Positions 44,565 to 54,231 of a DNA stretch of 64,000 nucleotides are shown here, in pieces. The stretch is from Mangrovimicrobium sp048323675 (GTDB lineage: Bacteria > Pseudomonadota > Gammaproteobacteria > Pseudomonadales > Halieaceae), in assembly GCF_048323675.1 (NCBI RefSeq), contig NZ_JBLWFK010000004.1:558001-622000 (forward strand), given 5' to 3'. Within the stretch, counting starts at the first letter, position 1, and each line of letters starts with the position of its first letter. Below the pieces are notes generated by a model. The model ran no database searches, was not told where the DNA came from, and saw only the letters and a program-made list of their open reading frames with translations. A program made the translations under genes and the position numbers.

Positions 44565-46064
44565 TCATTCGAGCTCGCTGTGCACAATGCGGGAATTCAC
44601 CTTGCCATCCTTGACAGATTCCAGCACAACGTCGAAGCCCCACAGGCGTTGCAGGTGCTTGACCACCTCTTCCCCACTGGATTTCTCCAGGGGACGGCCG
44701 CGGTGCATGTCGTGGCGCAGGGTCAGGGAGCGGTTGCCGCGTACATCCACGTTGTAAACCTGGATATAGGGTTCGAGGTTGCCGAGATCGTAATTGGCGG
44801 AGAGCGCCTCGCGCACCATCTGGTAGCCGGCGTCATCGTGAATTGCGGTGACCTCCAGGTAATCGCGGTCCGAGTCGTCGAGTACCGCAAACAGCTTCAG
44901 GTCGCGAATCATGTGCGGCGAGAGAAACTGCAGGATGAAGCTCTCGTCCTTGAAATCGCGCATCGCGAAATCCATCGTCTCCCGCCAGGGAGTGCCGGCG
45001 ATATCCGGAAACCAGCGGCGGTCTTCCTCGGTGGGGTTCTCGCTGATGCGGCGCAGGTCCTGCATCATGCCGAAACCGAGGGTGTAGGGGTTGATGCCGC
45101 TGTAGTAGGGCGAATTGAACGGCGGCTGGTAGATCACTGCGGTGTGGTACTGCAGGAACTCCATCATGAAACCGTCCGTCACCAGCCCCTCGCGGTACAT
45201 TTCATGAATGATATGGAAGTGCCAGAAGCAGGCCCAACCCTCGTTCATCACCTTGGTCTGGCGCTGGGGATAGAGGTACTGGGACACCTTGCGCACGATG
45301 CGGATGATTTCCCGCTGCCAGGGCTCCAGCAGGGGGGCGTTCTTCTCGAGGAAATACAGGATGTTTTCCTGCGGCTCCTCCGGGTAGCGATGTTGCTGGC
45401 GGTGGTCCGCCACCCGGTCCGAAACCGGTATCGTCTTCCACAGCTCATTGACCTGCTGCTGCAGGATGATCTCCCGCTCCTCGCGCTTTTGCCGCTCCTC
45501 CGCCACCGACATCGGGTAGGGGCGCTTGTAACGGTCGACGCCGTAGTTCATCAGCGCGTGGCAGGCATCGAGGATTTCCTCGACTTCCTCCACACCGTGG
45601 CGCTGCTCGCACTCGGCGATGTAGTTCCGCGCAAACACCATGTAGTCGATGATCGATTCGGCGTCGGTCCAGGTGCGGAACAGGTAGTTGCCCTTGAAAA
45701 AGGAATTATGGCCATAGCTGGCGTGGGCGATGACCAGCGCCTGCATGGTGAGGGAGTTCTCCTCCATCAGGAAGGCGATGCAGGGGTTGGAGTTGAACAC
45801 TATCTCGTAGGCCAGCCCCATGTGCCCGCGCTTGTAGCTGTTCTGCACCGCGAGGAAGTGCTTGCCGAAGCTCCAGTGGTGATAGTTGATAGGCATGCCG
45901 GATGAGGCATAGGCGTCCATCATCTGCTCCGAGCTGATGATCTCGATCTGGTTGGGATAGGTATCGAGCTTGAAATCCCCGGCGATCCGGGCGATTTCCC
46001 GCTCGTAGTCCTGCAGCAGTTCGAAGGTCCAGTCGGATTCTGTCGACAGTGGTTCGCGCGTCAT
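44565..46064 (-). CDS. spoVR: SpoVR family protein (YcgB-like)
   Basis: 499 residues from ATG 46064, overlapping the yeaH stop by 4 bases (ATGA). Whole length matches the SpoVR family: DTYPNQIEIISSEQMMDAYAS, MPINYHHWSFGKHF, HASYGHNSFFKGNYLF, TKVMNEGWACFWHFHIIHEM, INPYTLGFGMMQDL. His/Glu clusters in the HASYGH and NEGWACFWHFH segments suggest metal binding. In enterobacteria ycgB is sigma-S-dependent and linked to yeaGH; molecular role unknown. Third gene of the prkA-yeaH-spoVR module. Confidence 0.95.
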   Translation of the reverse strand: MTREPLSTESDWTFELLQDYEREIARIAGDFKLDTYPNQIEIISSEQMMDAYASSGMPINYHHWSFGKHFLAVQNSYKRGHMGLAYEIVFNSNPCIAFLMEENSLTMQALVIAHASYGHNSFFKGNYLFRTWTDAESIIDYMVFARNYIAECEQRHGVEEVEEILDACHALMNYGVDRYKRPYPMSVAEERQKREEREIILQQQVNELWKTIPVSDRVADHRQQHRYPEEPQENILYFLEKNAPLLEPWQREIIRIVRKVSQYLYPQRQTKVMNEGWACFWHFHIIHEMYREGLVTDGFMMEFLQYHTAVIYQPPFNSPYYSGINPYTLGFGMMQDLRRISENPTEEDRRWFPDIAGTPWRETMDFAMRDFKDESFILQFLSPHMIRDLKLFAVLDDSDRDYLEVTAIHDDAGYQMVREALSANYDLGNLEPYIQVYNVDVRGNRSLTLRHDMHRGRPLEKSSGEEVVKHLQRLWGFDVVLESVKDGKVNSRIVHSELE

Positions 46065-47314
46065 GCAGTCTGCTTCCGGAACAGTTCGTGGAATACCGGA
46101 TAGATGTCCCCCGGACCGGTAATGTGCTGCATCGCGAACACATCGTTCCAGCGCTCCAGCAGGGTGGAGTAGATATTCCACAGGGGCTTGTCGCCAGCGT
46201 CGGTAATTTCCACGTAGGCGTAATACTGGCAGAGCGGCAGCACTTCGTTGATCAGACGCAGGCAGCGCTGGGCGTCGTCGGGCCAGTTGTCACCGTCTGA
46301 GGCCTGGGCGCCGTAGATATTCCACTCCGTCGGGGAGTAACGCGCCTCGATAATGGTTTTCATCATCTCCAGCGCACTGGACACCACGGTACCGCCGGTC
46401 TCGCGGGAATTGAAGAACTCGTCCTCATCCACTTCCTTGGCCACCGTATGGTGGCGGATGAAAACCAGTTCCGTGCGGTCGTAATTGCGCGACAGGAACA
46501 GGTAGAGCAGGATGTAAAAGCGCTTGGCCAGATCCTTGATCGACTGGTCCATGGAACCGGAGACGTCCATCACGCAGAACATCACCGCCTTGGAGTGCGG
46601 GATTGGCTCGTGATAATGCCGGTGATAGCGGATATCGACGTCGTCGAGGAAGGGGATGCGGGACAGCGCCTCGCGCAGTTCGCTGATGCGCGCCTCGATC
46701 TCCTCGCGGCGCTCGGCAGATTCCTCCGGCAGTTCCGCCAGTTCCTTTTCCAGTTCCCGTAGCTCGGTGCGCCGCCCGGCGCCGAGGGCTATACGCCGCG
46801 CGGTGGCCGAGCGCATGGAGCGCACCACGCTGAGATTGGAGGGCGGCCCGGCGGAGGTGAAGCCACCGCGCAGGCGCTTGAACTCCTCCTGGCCCGAGAG
46901 CAGGCGCTTGGTCAGGTTGGGCAGTTCCATATCATCGAAGAGGACGTCGAGAAACTCGTCGCGGTTGATCTGGAACACGAACTCATCCATGCCCTCCCCG
47001 TCCGCGCTACCCTGCTGGCCGCTGCCGCCCCCGCCACTTTCCGGGCGCGGGATGCGATCGCCGCGCGTGTACTGGTCATTGCCGGGAACCACATGGGTAA
47101 TCCGGCCACCGGCGCCGTGATGGAAGCGGGGTTCGCCGATATCCTTGCTGGGGATGGCGATTTTCTCGCCGCGATCATTGTCGGTAATATGGCGGCCGCG
47201 CAGGTTCTCACTGACCGCTTCCTGTATTTGCTGGCGATAGCGGCGCAGGAAGCGCTGCCGGTTGACGGTGCTTTTCTGTTTCGGGTTGTTCCTGCGGTCG
47301 ATCAGAAATCCCAC
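46061..47314 (-). CDS. yeaH: YeaH/YhbH family protein (DUF444)
   Basis: 417 residues. DUF444 family: start MGFLIDRRNNPKQKSTVNR, the basic N-terminal third, a Gly-rich linker near 95-107, INRDEFLDVLFDDMELPNL, and a VWA-like C-terminal domain with MFCVMDVSGSMDQSIKDLA (DxSxS), RHHTVAKEVDEDEFF and GGTVVSSALEMM. Acts with the PrkA kinase and SpoVR in nitrogen-starvation and stationary-phase adaptation in E. coli; details unresolved. Separated from prkA by 363 bases that hold palindromic element C, whereas yeaH and spoVR overlap. Confidence 0.95.
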   Translation of the reverse strand: MGFLIDRRNNPKQKSTVNRQRFLRRYRQQIQEAVSENLRGRHITDNDRGEKIAIPSKDIGEPRFHHGAGGRITHVVPGNDQYTRGDRIPRPESGGGGSGQQGSADGEGMDEFVFQINRDEFLDVLFDDMELPNLTKRLLSGQEEFKRLRGGFTSAGPPSNLSVVRSMRSATARRIALGAGRRTELRELEKELAELPEESAERREEIEARISELREALSRIPFLDDVDIRYHRHYHEPIPHSKAVMFCVMDVSGSMDQSIKDLAKRFYILLYLFLSRNYDRTELVFIRHHTVAKEVDEDEFFNSRETGGTVVSSALEMMKTIIEARYSPTEWNIYGAQASDGDNWPDDAQRCLRLINEVLPLCQYYAYVEITDAGDKPLWNIYSTLLERWNDVFAMQHITGPGDIYPVFHELFRKQTA

Positions 47315-47677
47315 GTTGTCCTCCGATCGCGACTGTATTCAGTATCGGCACTGCAATGCAATATAGACCTCGCTGCCCTTCCAGCTTTGACAAGACTTTG
47401 GGGCAACGGTTTCCAGCCCGCTTCACCGGCACGACAAAAACCGGGCAACCCGCCTGCCAACGCGAATTACGGCTAAGCAGGCTAAAAGTTGGTCCGAAGG
47501 CGGCTTCGTAGTTCGGCGTGTATTCACACGGTGGTATTTGCCGACACGCCGTGAACCCGTCCATGGGGGCTCGGGCTCGGCATCCATGCCTCGCACGGTC
47601 GGCAAATACCACCGTGTGAATACCCACCTTACTTCATACCAAACTTCTACTTTGGCACATCAAGTGCCAGGAAAAAT
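47315..47677. other. 363-base gap between prkA and yeaH
   Basis: No gene seen. It contains palindromic element C at 47520-47623. Both flanks of the element carry loosely related AAGTT-GGT...GAAG sequence in opposite orientation, so the dyad may be even larger than the perfect arms. Confidence 0.6.
47520..47623 (+). repeat. Structured palindromic element, copy C
   Basis: Perfect 26-bp terminal arms at 47520-47545 and 47598-47623 enclose a 52-base core with two hairpins: CCCGTCCATGGG (47556-47567) and GGCATCCATGCC (47579-47590), around GGCTCGG. Layout and loop sequence (TCC) match copies A and B, with both inner stems changed in a way that preserves pairing. It is transcribed within the prkA-yeaH-spoVR operon, so it would form a long RNA hairpin that could stabilise, process or attenuate the message. 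Confidence 0.9.
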
Positions 47678-49600
47678 CTACTGCGACTTGCGCACCCTCA
47701 GGTACCACTCCGACAGCAACCGCACCTGTTTCTCGGTGTAGCCGCGGGCAACCATCCGGTCCACGAAGTCGGAATGCTTCTTCTGGTCCTCGGCGGATGC
47801 CTTGGCATTGAAGGAAATGACCGGCAGCAGGTCTTCGGTGCTGGCGAACATCTTCTTCTCGATAACGGTGCGCAGTTTTTCGTAGCTGGTCCACCTCGGA
47901 TTCTTGCCGGCATTGCTGGCCCGGGCCCGCAGGGTGAAGTTGACGATCTCGCTGCGGAAGTCCTTCGGGTTGCTGATACCGGCGGGCTTCTCGATTTTCT
48001 CCAGTTCGTCGTTGAGCGCGGAGCGGCTGAGCATCTCGCCGGTTTCCGGATCGCGGTACTCCTGGTCCTGCACCCAGAAATCGGCGTAGGTGACGTAGCG
48101 GTCGAACAGGTTCTGGCCGTACTCGGCATAGCTCTCCAGGTAGGCGGTCTGGATTTCCTTGCCGATGAATTCGACGTAGTTCGGCGTCAGCCATTCCTTG
48201 ATGAAGTTCAGGTAGCGGTCGTGCACCTCCGCCGGGTACTGTTCCTGCTCGATGGCCATCTCCAGCACATAGAGCAGGTGCACCGGGTTGGCGGCGACTT
48301 CCACCGGATCAAAGTTGAATACCTGCGACAAGACCTTGAACGCAAAACGGGTGGACAGGCCGTCCATGCCCTCGTTGACGCCGGCGTTGTCGCGGTATTC
48401 CGCGATCGACTTGGCTTTCGGATCGCGGTCTTTCAGCGATTCGCCATCGTAGATACGCATCTTGGAATAGATGCTCGAGTTCTCCGGCTCCTTGAGACGC
48501 GAGAGCACACTGAACTGGGCAAGTATGTCGAGGGTGTCGGGCGCGCAGGGCGCCTCGTGCAGGGAGCTGTTCTGCAACAGCTTCTCGTAGATCTTGATCT
48601 CCTCGGTCACCCGCAGGCAGTAGGGCACCTTGACGATGGATACCCGGTCGATGAAGGCCTCATTGTTCTTGTTGTTCTTGAACGACTGCCACTCGGACTC
48701 GTTGGAGTGGGCCAGCACGATCCCCTCGAAGGGGATGCCGCCGATACTCTCGGTACCGTTGTAGTTGCCTTCCTGGGTCGCCGTCAGCAGCGGGTGCAGT
48801 ACCTTGATGGGCGCCTTGAACATCTCGACGAATTCCATCAGGCCCTGGTTGGCGCGGCACATGCCGCCGGAGAAGGAATAGGCATCGGGGTCGTTCTGGG
48901 CGAAGTGTTCCAGCTTGCGGATGTCCACCTTGCCCACCAGTGAGGAGATGTCCTGGTTGTTCTCATCGCCGGGTTCGGTCTTGGAAATACCCACCTGGTC
49001 CATCACCGAGGGGTACATCTTGACCACCCGGAACTGGGTGATGTCACCGTGGAATTCGTGCAGGCGCTTGACTGCCCAGGGAGACATCACCGACTTCAGG
49101 TAGCGGGTGGGTATATTGTACTCCTCCTCGAGGATCGCCCCGTCCTCGTCCGCGCTGAACAACCCGAGGGGCGACTCGTACACCGGCGAGCCCTTGATGC
49201 AGTAGATGGGCTGCCGCTCCATCAACTGCTTGAGGCGCTCCGCAAGTGAGGACTTACCACCGCCGACGGGTCCGAGGAGGTAGAGGATTTGCTTGCGCTC
49301 TTCCAGGCCCTGCGCCGCGTGGCGGAAATAGGAAACGATTTTCTGGACCGCTTCTTCCATGCCGAAAAACTCGTGGAAGGCGGGGTAACGCTTGATGACC
49401 TTGTTGGCGAATATCCGGCTGAGCCGGGGATCCTTCGAGGTGTCGACCAGCTCGGGATTACCGATTGCCAACAACATCCGCTCTGCGGCGGAGGCGTAAA
49501 CGCTTGGATCGGATTTGCACAACTCCAGGTATTCCTGAAGGCTGTACTCCTCTTCCCGCGTCGCTTCGTAGCGGTCCTGGTAGTGATTGAACAGGCTCAT
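47678..49600 (-). CDS. prkA: PrkA family serine protein kinase / AAA protein
   Basis: 640 residues from ATG 49600 with a strong GGAGGAG. The frame is open upstream, but PrkA proteins begin MSLF/MSIF. Domains: AAA-like N-terminal part with Walker A LLGPVGGGKSSLAERLK (~108-125), ALLTATQEGNYNGTE-type segment, and a C-terminal PrkA kinase-like domain (~390-640, SEIVNFTLRARASNAGKNP). Known as YeaG in E. coli; phosphorylates protein targets and, with YeaH and SpoVR, shapes growth under nitrogen starvation and in stationary phase. First gene of the module. Confidence 0.96.
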   Translation of the reverse strand: MSLFNHYQDRYEATREEEYSLQEYLELCKSDPSVYASAAERMLLAIGNPELVDTSKDPRLSRIFANKVIKRYPAFHEFFGMEEAVQKIVSYFRHAAQGLEERKQILYLLGPVGGGKSSLAERLKQLMERQPIYCIKGSPVYESPLGLFSADEDGAILEEEYNIPTRYLKSVMSPWAVKRLHEFHGDITQFRVVKMYPSVMDQVGISKTEPGDENNQDISSLVGKVDIRKLEHFAQNDPDAYSFSGGMCRANQGLMEFVEMFKAPIKVLHPLLTATQEGNYNGTESIGGIPFEGIVLAHSNESEWQSFKNNKNNEAFIDRVSIVKVPYCLRVTEEIKIYEKLLQNSSLHEAPCAPDTLDILAQFSVLSRLKEPENSSIYSKMRIYDGESLKDRDPKAKSIAEYRDNAGVNEGMDGLSTRFAFKVLSQVFNFDPVEVAANPVHLLYVLEMAIEQEQYPAEVHDRYLNFIKEWLTPNYVEFIGKEIQTAYLESYAEYGQNLFDRYVTYADFWVQDQEYRDPETGEMLSRSALNDELEKIEKPAGISNPKDFRSEIVNFTLRARASNAGKNPRWTSYEKLRTVIEKKMFASTEDLLPVISFNAKASAEDQKKHSDFVDRMVARGYTEKQVRLLSEWYLRVRKSQ

Positions 49601-49614
49601 CGTCCACTCCTCCC

Positions 49615-49632
49615 TGTCTTTGGGCAAAGACA
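49615..49632 (-). promoter_or_regulatory. Leader hairpin before the prkA ribosome site
   Basis: TGTCTTTG-GG-CAAAGACA is a perfect 8-bp dyad that ends only a few bases ahead of the prkA Shine-Dalgarno. It may act as an operator or, in RNA, as a small hairpin controlling access to the ribosome site. Function inferred from position. Confidence 0.45.
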
Positions 49633-49842
49633 AAAACCACTTGAGGTTGAGTTTCAGCATACAGGAAATTGCGTCGGCTAGAAGAGGAAAAGAAAAAATA
49701 AAAAGCGTGATTTTTACGACAATGCGTTTTTTAATGGGTGTTCCCTGATGCGCTGCGCTGCCCGCCCCGGTCACCGCGCACTCGCGACCAAACCGCAGCC
49801 CGCCATCTTCCCTCGCCTTGCCGTGTAGGCTACATTCAGCGA

Positions 49843-51642
49843 ATGTTTGAAGCGTTTATTTTCCTCCTCGCCGCGGTCATCGCGGTGCCCATCGCGCGGC
49901 GCCTCGGCCTGGGCTCCGTCCTCGGCTACCTGGTCGCCGGCGCCGTTATCGGCCCTTACGCGCTGGCACTCGTCGGCAGCGATATCGAGGAAGTCATGCA
50001 CTTCTCCGAACTCGGGGTGGTGATGATGCTGTTCCTGATCGGCCTGGAAATGGAGCCGGCAAAACTCTGGCGCATGCGCCTGCCGATACTCGGCATGGGT
50101 GCGGCCCAGGTGTTCAGCACCGCCGCCGCGCTGGTCGCCCTGGCGCTGGCCTTCGGCCTGGGCTGGCGGGAAGCGCTCGCCATCGGCTTCATCCTCGCGC
50201 TCTCATCCACGGCCTTCGTGCTGCAGATGCTCTCGGAAAAGGGCCTGCTGAAAACCGAGGGCGGTCGCTCCGCATTCTCCGTGCTGCTGTTCCAGGACAT
50301 CGCAGTGATTCCCATGCTCGCCCTGCTGCCGCTGCTGGCGGAGCATGCGATCGACGACGGCGAGAACTATTTCCACGAGGGACTGTCCGGCTGGCACCAC
50401 ACCCTGGTGGTCGCCGCGGTCATCATCGGTATCATCCTCGCCGGGCGCTTCCTGGTGCGCCCGCTGTTCAACATGGTTGCCTCGGCGCAGATGCGGGAGC
50501 TGTTCATCGCCACCGCCCTGCTGCTGGTGACCGGCATCACCCTGCTGATGGAGCAGGTGGGGCTGTCCGCGGCCCTCGGTACCTTCCTCGCCGGCGTGGT
50601 GCTGGCGGACAGCGAATACCGCCACGTGCTGGAGGCAGAAATCGACCCCTTCAAGAGCCTGCTGCTCGGCCTGTTCTTTATCACTGTCGGGGCCAGCATG
50701 GACTTCCACCTGCTGGCGGACAGACCCCTCGACATCGCCCTGCTGGTGACCGCCCTGATCGGCATCAAGGTGATCGTGCTGCTGGTGATCGGCAATGTCT
50801 TTGCGCTGGCCCGCGACCAGCGCTGGCTGTTCAGCCTGGCGCTCGCCCAGGGCGGCGAATTCGCCTTTGTGCTGTTTGCCTTCGCCACCTCGCTGTCGGT
50901 GATTCCCGAGGCCATGGCCAGCACCCTGATCCTCGCGGTCGCCCTGTCGATGGCAATCACGCCGCTGCTGATGCTGTTCTACGAACTGTGGCTGCGTCCC
51001 CGGCTGATCAGCCAGTCCGGCGAGGAACGGCCCTCCGCCGACACCATCGACGACGGGGCGACCCCGGTCATCATCTGCGGCTTTGGCCGCGTCGGCCAGA
51101 TCATCGGCCGCCTGCTGCGCACCAGCGGCTTCCAGGTCACCGTTCTCGACCACAGCGTCGAGCAGGTCGAACTGGTGCGGCGCTTCGGGCACAAGGTGTT
51201 TTTCGGCGACGCCTCGCGCCCGGAACTGCTGGAGGCGGCCGGTATTCGCGATGCCCGCTTGCTGGTGCTGGCGCTGGCCGATCCCGACAGCACCCTGCAG
51301 ATCGCCCAGTACGCCCGCAAGCACTGCACCCACCTCACCATCATGGCCCGCGCCATCGGCCGGCGCGAAGCCCAGAAACTGCTGCGCGCGGGGGTCGACG
51401 TGGTGGTCCGGGACACCTTCCACTCGGCCATGCAGCTCGGTCAGCAGGCCCTGCAGTTCCTCGGACTGGACGAGGCCCAGAGCCGGGAAAAGGCGGACAC
51501 CTTCCGCAGTATGGACGAGGCCCACCTGCTGCAACTGGTGGATTTTGTCGACGACGAGAAGGAATACATCAACCGCTCCAGGCAGAACAGCCTGGAGCTG
51601 GAACGCGTGCTGCGCGCCGAGGCGGAAGAAGCCGCGAACTGA
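49843..51642 (+). CDS. CPA2 family K+(Na+)/H+ antiporter with RCK domain (KefB/KefC-like)
   Basis: 599 residues from ATG 49843. N-terminal Na+/H+ exchanger domain (1-395) of ~12-13 helices: GLGSVLGYLVAGAVIGP, ELGVVMMLFLIGLEMEPAKLW, ALSSTAFVLQMLSEKG, and LLLGLFFITVGASMDF, LAQGGEFAFVLFAFA. Then TrkA-N/RCK domain (~405-525) with Rossmann VIICGFGRVGQIIGRLL and FGDASRPELLEAAGI. KefB/KefC are glutathione-gated K+ efflux systems protecting from electrophiles; no KefF/KefG ancillary gene is adjacent, so gating is unknown. Divergent from prkA. Confidence 0.94.
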   Translation: MFEAFIFLLAAVIAVPIARRLGLGSVLGYLVAGAVIGPYALALVGSDIEEVMHFSELGVVMMLFLIGLEMEPAKLWRMRLPILGMGAAQVFSTAAALVALALAFGLGWREALAIGFILALSSTAFVLQMLSEKGLLKTEGGRSAFSVLLFQDIAVIPMLALLPLLAEHAIDDGENYFHEGLSGWHHTLVVAAVIIGIILAGRFLVRPLFNMVASAQMRELFIATALLLVTGITLLMEQVGLSAALGTFLAGVVLADSEYRHVLEAEIDPFKSLLLGLFFITVGASMDFHLLADRPLDIALLVTALIGIKVIVLLVIGNVFALARDQRWLFSLALAQGGEFAFVLFAFATSLSVIPEAMASTLILAVALSMAITPLLMLFYELWLRPRLISQSGEERPSADTIDDGATPVIICGFGRVGQIIGRLLRTSGFQVTVLDHSVEQVELVRRFGHKVFFGDASRPELLEAAGIRDARLLVLALADPDSTLQIAQYARKHCTHLTIMARAIGRREAQKLLRAGVDVVVRDTFHSAMQLGQQALQFLGLDEAQSREKADTFRSMDEAHLLQLVDFVDDEKEYINRSRQNSLELERVLRAEAEEAAN

Positions 51643-51742
51643 GCAGCCCGCAAGCGCCCCCCAGCAGCCTGCATTCCCGACCGCCCCCAAGCGCCTGAAA
51701 TATGATTTGGCGGGAATACAAAACTGTAATATATTCAGCTTT

Positions 51743-51760
51743 TAAGGCGGTCACGCCTTA
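51743..51760. promoter_or_regulatory. Perfect hairpin/dyad TAAGGCG-GTCA-CGCCTTA
   Basis: A perfect 7-bp dyad in the gap between the antiporter and the TonB-dependent receptor gene. There is no T-run, so it is a poor terminator; it could be an operator for the receptor. The following AT-rich stretch (51778-51805) is a likely promoter area. Confidence 0.4.
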
Positions 51761-51897
51761 GCTACAGCACCTGATCTAACAATAATTAATAGGTAATTAT
51801 CTTTATCGCACTCACCCCCCGACTTGTCCCGGGCTTGATGCGATATCTCCTGGGCCAGCCGGTGGAACCATGCTCGCCACTCTCACAGGAGATAACA

Positions 51898-54069
51898 ATG
51901 AATAACCGTATCATGCAACGCGCAGTACTCCTCGCCATCGCCGGCGCCGGCTGTGTGCCGGCAATTGCCCAGCAAACCGCCGAAACTACCCAACCCACCC
52001 TTGAGATCGTCGAGGTCATCGCCCAGCGCAGCCGGGAGCGGCTGGTAGACGTGCCGATTTCTATCACCGCGCTGAATGACGACCAGTTGCAGCGCTCGGG
52101 CATCGAATCCACCCGCGACCTCGGCCGCCTTACCCCCGGGCTGGAGCTGACCTTCAACGGCGGCTACCTGCAACCGGCCATCCGCGGCGTCACCTCCGCC
52201 GGTTCCGACGCCGGTGACAGCTCCAATGTGGCCATGTACCTCGACGGGGTCTACATGGCCTCCCAGGCGTCCCAGTTGATGGACCTGCCGGACGCCCAGC
52301 AGATCGAAATCCTCAAGGGCCCCCAGGGCACCCTGTACGGCCAGAACGCCACCGGCGGTGCCATTATCATCACCACCCGCGCACCCAATACCGAGGAATT
52401 GGAGGGCCGCATCAGCGCCAGCTACGGCGACTACGACGATGCGGAAATCAAGGGGTATATCAGCGGTCCCCTCGCGGATATGGTCGCCGGCAGCCTGGCC
52501 TTCGCCTACCGGGAGCGGGACGGCTACCGCGACCAGATTGTCTTTGGCGGCAGCGACAAGGGGCTCGATTCGCAGATGCTGCGCGGCAAGCTGCTGTACC
52601 AGCCGAACGACTCCATGGACTTCACCCTGAGCGGCTTCTGGTCCGACCGCGAGGACAGCAGCCTGTATGCCGGCCAGGCCTGGGAGCGCAACTCCGTGGG
52701 CTACCTGTTCTACCCGGGCGCCCCCTTCCCCGACGCCAAGGAAACTGCCTACAGCTTTACCACCGACAGCGATTTTGAAGCCTGGGGCGCCAGCCTGCTG
52801 GCCAACTTCGAGTTGCCCTTTGGCACCCTGACCTCCACCACCGCCTACGTGGATACGGAGGTGAAGCAGTGGGCGGACGTCGACTACAGCCCGGCCAACT
52901 ACGCTGACGTTTCGGTCAACCAGTTCCAGGACAACTGGGTGCAGGAGTTCAACTTCGTCTCGGAGCAGTTCGGCAAGTGGCGTTTCAGCGGCGGCCTGTT
53001 CTACCTCAATGGCACCGACAGCTTCGACCCGAACATCTTCCGCCTGCAGTCCCCGCCGACCCTGGCGCCGGTACCCGAGGGCCCGACCGTGTACACCTCG
53101 ATTTCCATCGGCCACATCGAGAAGGAAATCATGGCGATCTACGCCGAGGCCAACTACGACATTACCGAGGCACTGGCGCTGACCGTCGGCGGCCGCTACA
53201 GCGAGGAGGACCAGGACACCTGGTCCAACGGCGGCGGCCCGGGTATCGAGGAACTCCCCTCGCCCTACAACACCGAGAGCTTCAGCCAGTTCACCCCGCG
53301 GGTCACCCTGCGCTACGCGCTGTCCGACAACTCCAACGTCTACCTGAGCTACGGCGAGGGCTTCAAGAGCGGCCTGCTGAGCATCGCGGCCTACGACAGC
53401 CCGCCGGTCAAGCCGGAGAAACTCGACGCCTGGGAAATCGGCTACAAGGGCTATCCCACTGAGAGCCTCTCGCTCAGCGCGGCGGCCTACTACTACGACT
53501 ACAGCGACCTGCAGGTAGCGCGCTATATCGCCCCGGACTACATCTACCAGAACGCCGCCTCGGCGGAAATCCACGGTGCCGAGGTCAACGCCGGACTGGA
53601 AATCACCGAGAACCTGGTACTCTCCGCCGGTATCTCCTGGCTCGACGCCGAGTACACCGACTTCCCCGAGGCCGGCATCTTCGCGCCCTCCCCGACCGGC
53701 GGCAATATCAACGTCAACATCGACGCCAGCGGCGAGGCGATGATCCGCGCACCGGACTGGACCGGCTTCATCAACGCCAACTACACCAGGGACACCGCCA
53801 TCGGCCAGTTCGGCGCCTTCGCCTCCTGGTACTACAACGACGGCTTCAACTTCGAGGTATCGGGCCGCATCCATCAGGAGTCCTACAGCCTGCTGGACGG
53901 CGAACTCTCCTACACCCCGGCCGCCGCACCGCGCCTGAAACTGGCCCTGTGGGGCCGCAACCTGACCGACGAGGACTACCTGCAGAGCCTGCTGCAGACC
54001 GCACTCGCCGACGGCGTCAGTTACGGCGCACCGCGCACCTACGGGGTCCGGCTGGAGTTCACTCTCTGA
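51898..54069 (+). CDS. TonB-dependent outer-membrane receptor
   Basis: 723 residues from ATG 51898, with AGGAG upstream. Signal peptide (RAVLLAIAGAGCVPAIA). TonB-box/plug region from ~35: IVEVIAQRSRERLVDVPISITAL, PAIRGVTSAGSDAGDSSNVAMYLDGVYM, then LPDAQQIEILKGPQGTLYGQNATGGAIIITT, the plug hallmark. Residues ~170-723 form the 22-strand barrel, ending AAPRLKLALWGRNLTDEDY and RTYGVRLEFTL. The plug style is that of receptors for hydrophobic or carbohydrate substrates in Cellvibrionales and sphingomonads rather than classic siderophore receptors, but the ligand is not readable. It converges with an MFS transporter gene that may handle the same substrate. Confidence 0.95.
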   Translation: MNNRIMQRAVLLAIAGAGCVPAIAQQTAETTQPTLEIVEVIAQRSRERLVDVPISITALNDDQLQRSGIESTRDLGRLTPGLELTFNGGYLQPAIRGVTSAGSDAGDSSNVAMYLDGVYMASQASQLMDLPDAQQIEILKGPQGTLYGQNATGGAIIITTRAPNTEELEGRISASYGDYDDAEIKGYISGPLADMVAGSLAFAYRERDGYRDQIVFGGSDKGLDSQMLRGKLLYQPNDSMDFTLSGFWSDREDSSLYAGQAWERNSVGYLFYPGAPFPDAKETAYSFTTDSDFEAWGASLLANFELPFGTLTSTTAYVDTEVKQWADVDYSPANYADVSVNQFQDNWVQEFNFVSEQFGKWRFSGGLFYLNGTDSFDPNIFRLQSPPTLAPVPEGPTVYTSISIGHIEKEIMAIYAEANYDITEALALTVGGRYSEEDQDTWSNGGGPGIEELPSPYNTESFSQFTPRVTLRYALSDNSNVYLSYGEGFKSGLLSIAAYDSPPVKPEKLDAWEIGYKGYPTESLSLSAAAYYYDYSDLQVARYIAPDYIYQNAASAEIHGAEVNAGLEITENLVLSAGISWLDAEYTDFPEAGIFAPSPTGGNINVNIDASGEAMIRAPDWTGFINANYTRDTAIGQFGAFASWYYNDGFNFEVSGRIHQESYSLLDGELSYTPAAAPRLKLALWGRNLTDEDYLQSLLQTALADGVSYGAPRTYGVRLEFTL

Positions 54070-54088
54070 CGTTGAACTGAACGCCATT

Positions 54089-54126
54089 CCACCCGGTATG
54101 CGCCAGTACTGGTCCATGCCGGGTGG
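54089..54126. terminator. Stem-loop between convergent receptor and MFS genes
   Basis: CCACCCGGTATG (54089-54100) pairs with CATGCCGGGTGG (54115-54126), 12 pairs including one G-U. The loop contains its own palindrome CCAGTACTGG (54103-54112). No T-run follows, so it may be a Rho-independent terminator of weak type or an mRNA 3' stabiliser for the receptor message. Confidence 0.4.
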
Positions 54127-54231
54127 CTTGTTCTCTGGATCCATACGGACCCGGTGACGGAGGTGACAACTCGCGGGGCGGTGCACTGAATCCGAGACTC
54201 AAGCCCAGGCCCGCAAAACAAGCTGCACCGA

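Noticed and set aside
49601..49774. Upstream extension of prkA
   Set aside because: The frame stays open to about 49774, but the PrkA family starts at MSLF and a strong ribosome site precedes 49600; the extra stretch also holds promoter-like AT-rich DNA.
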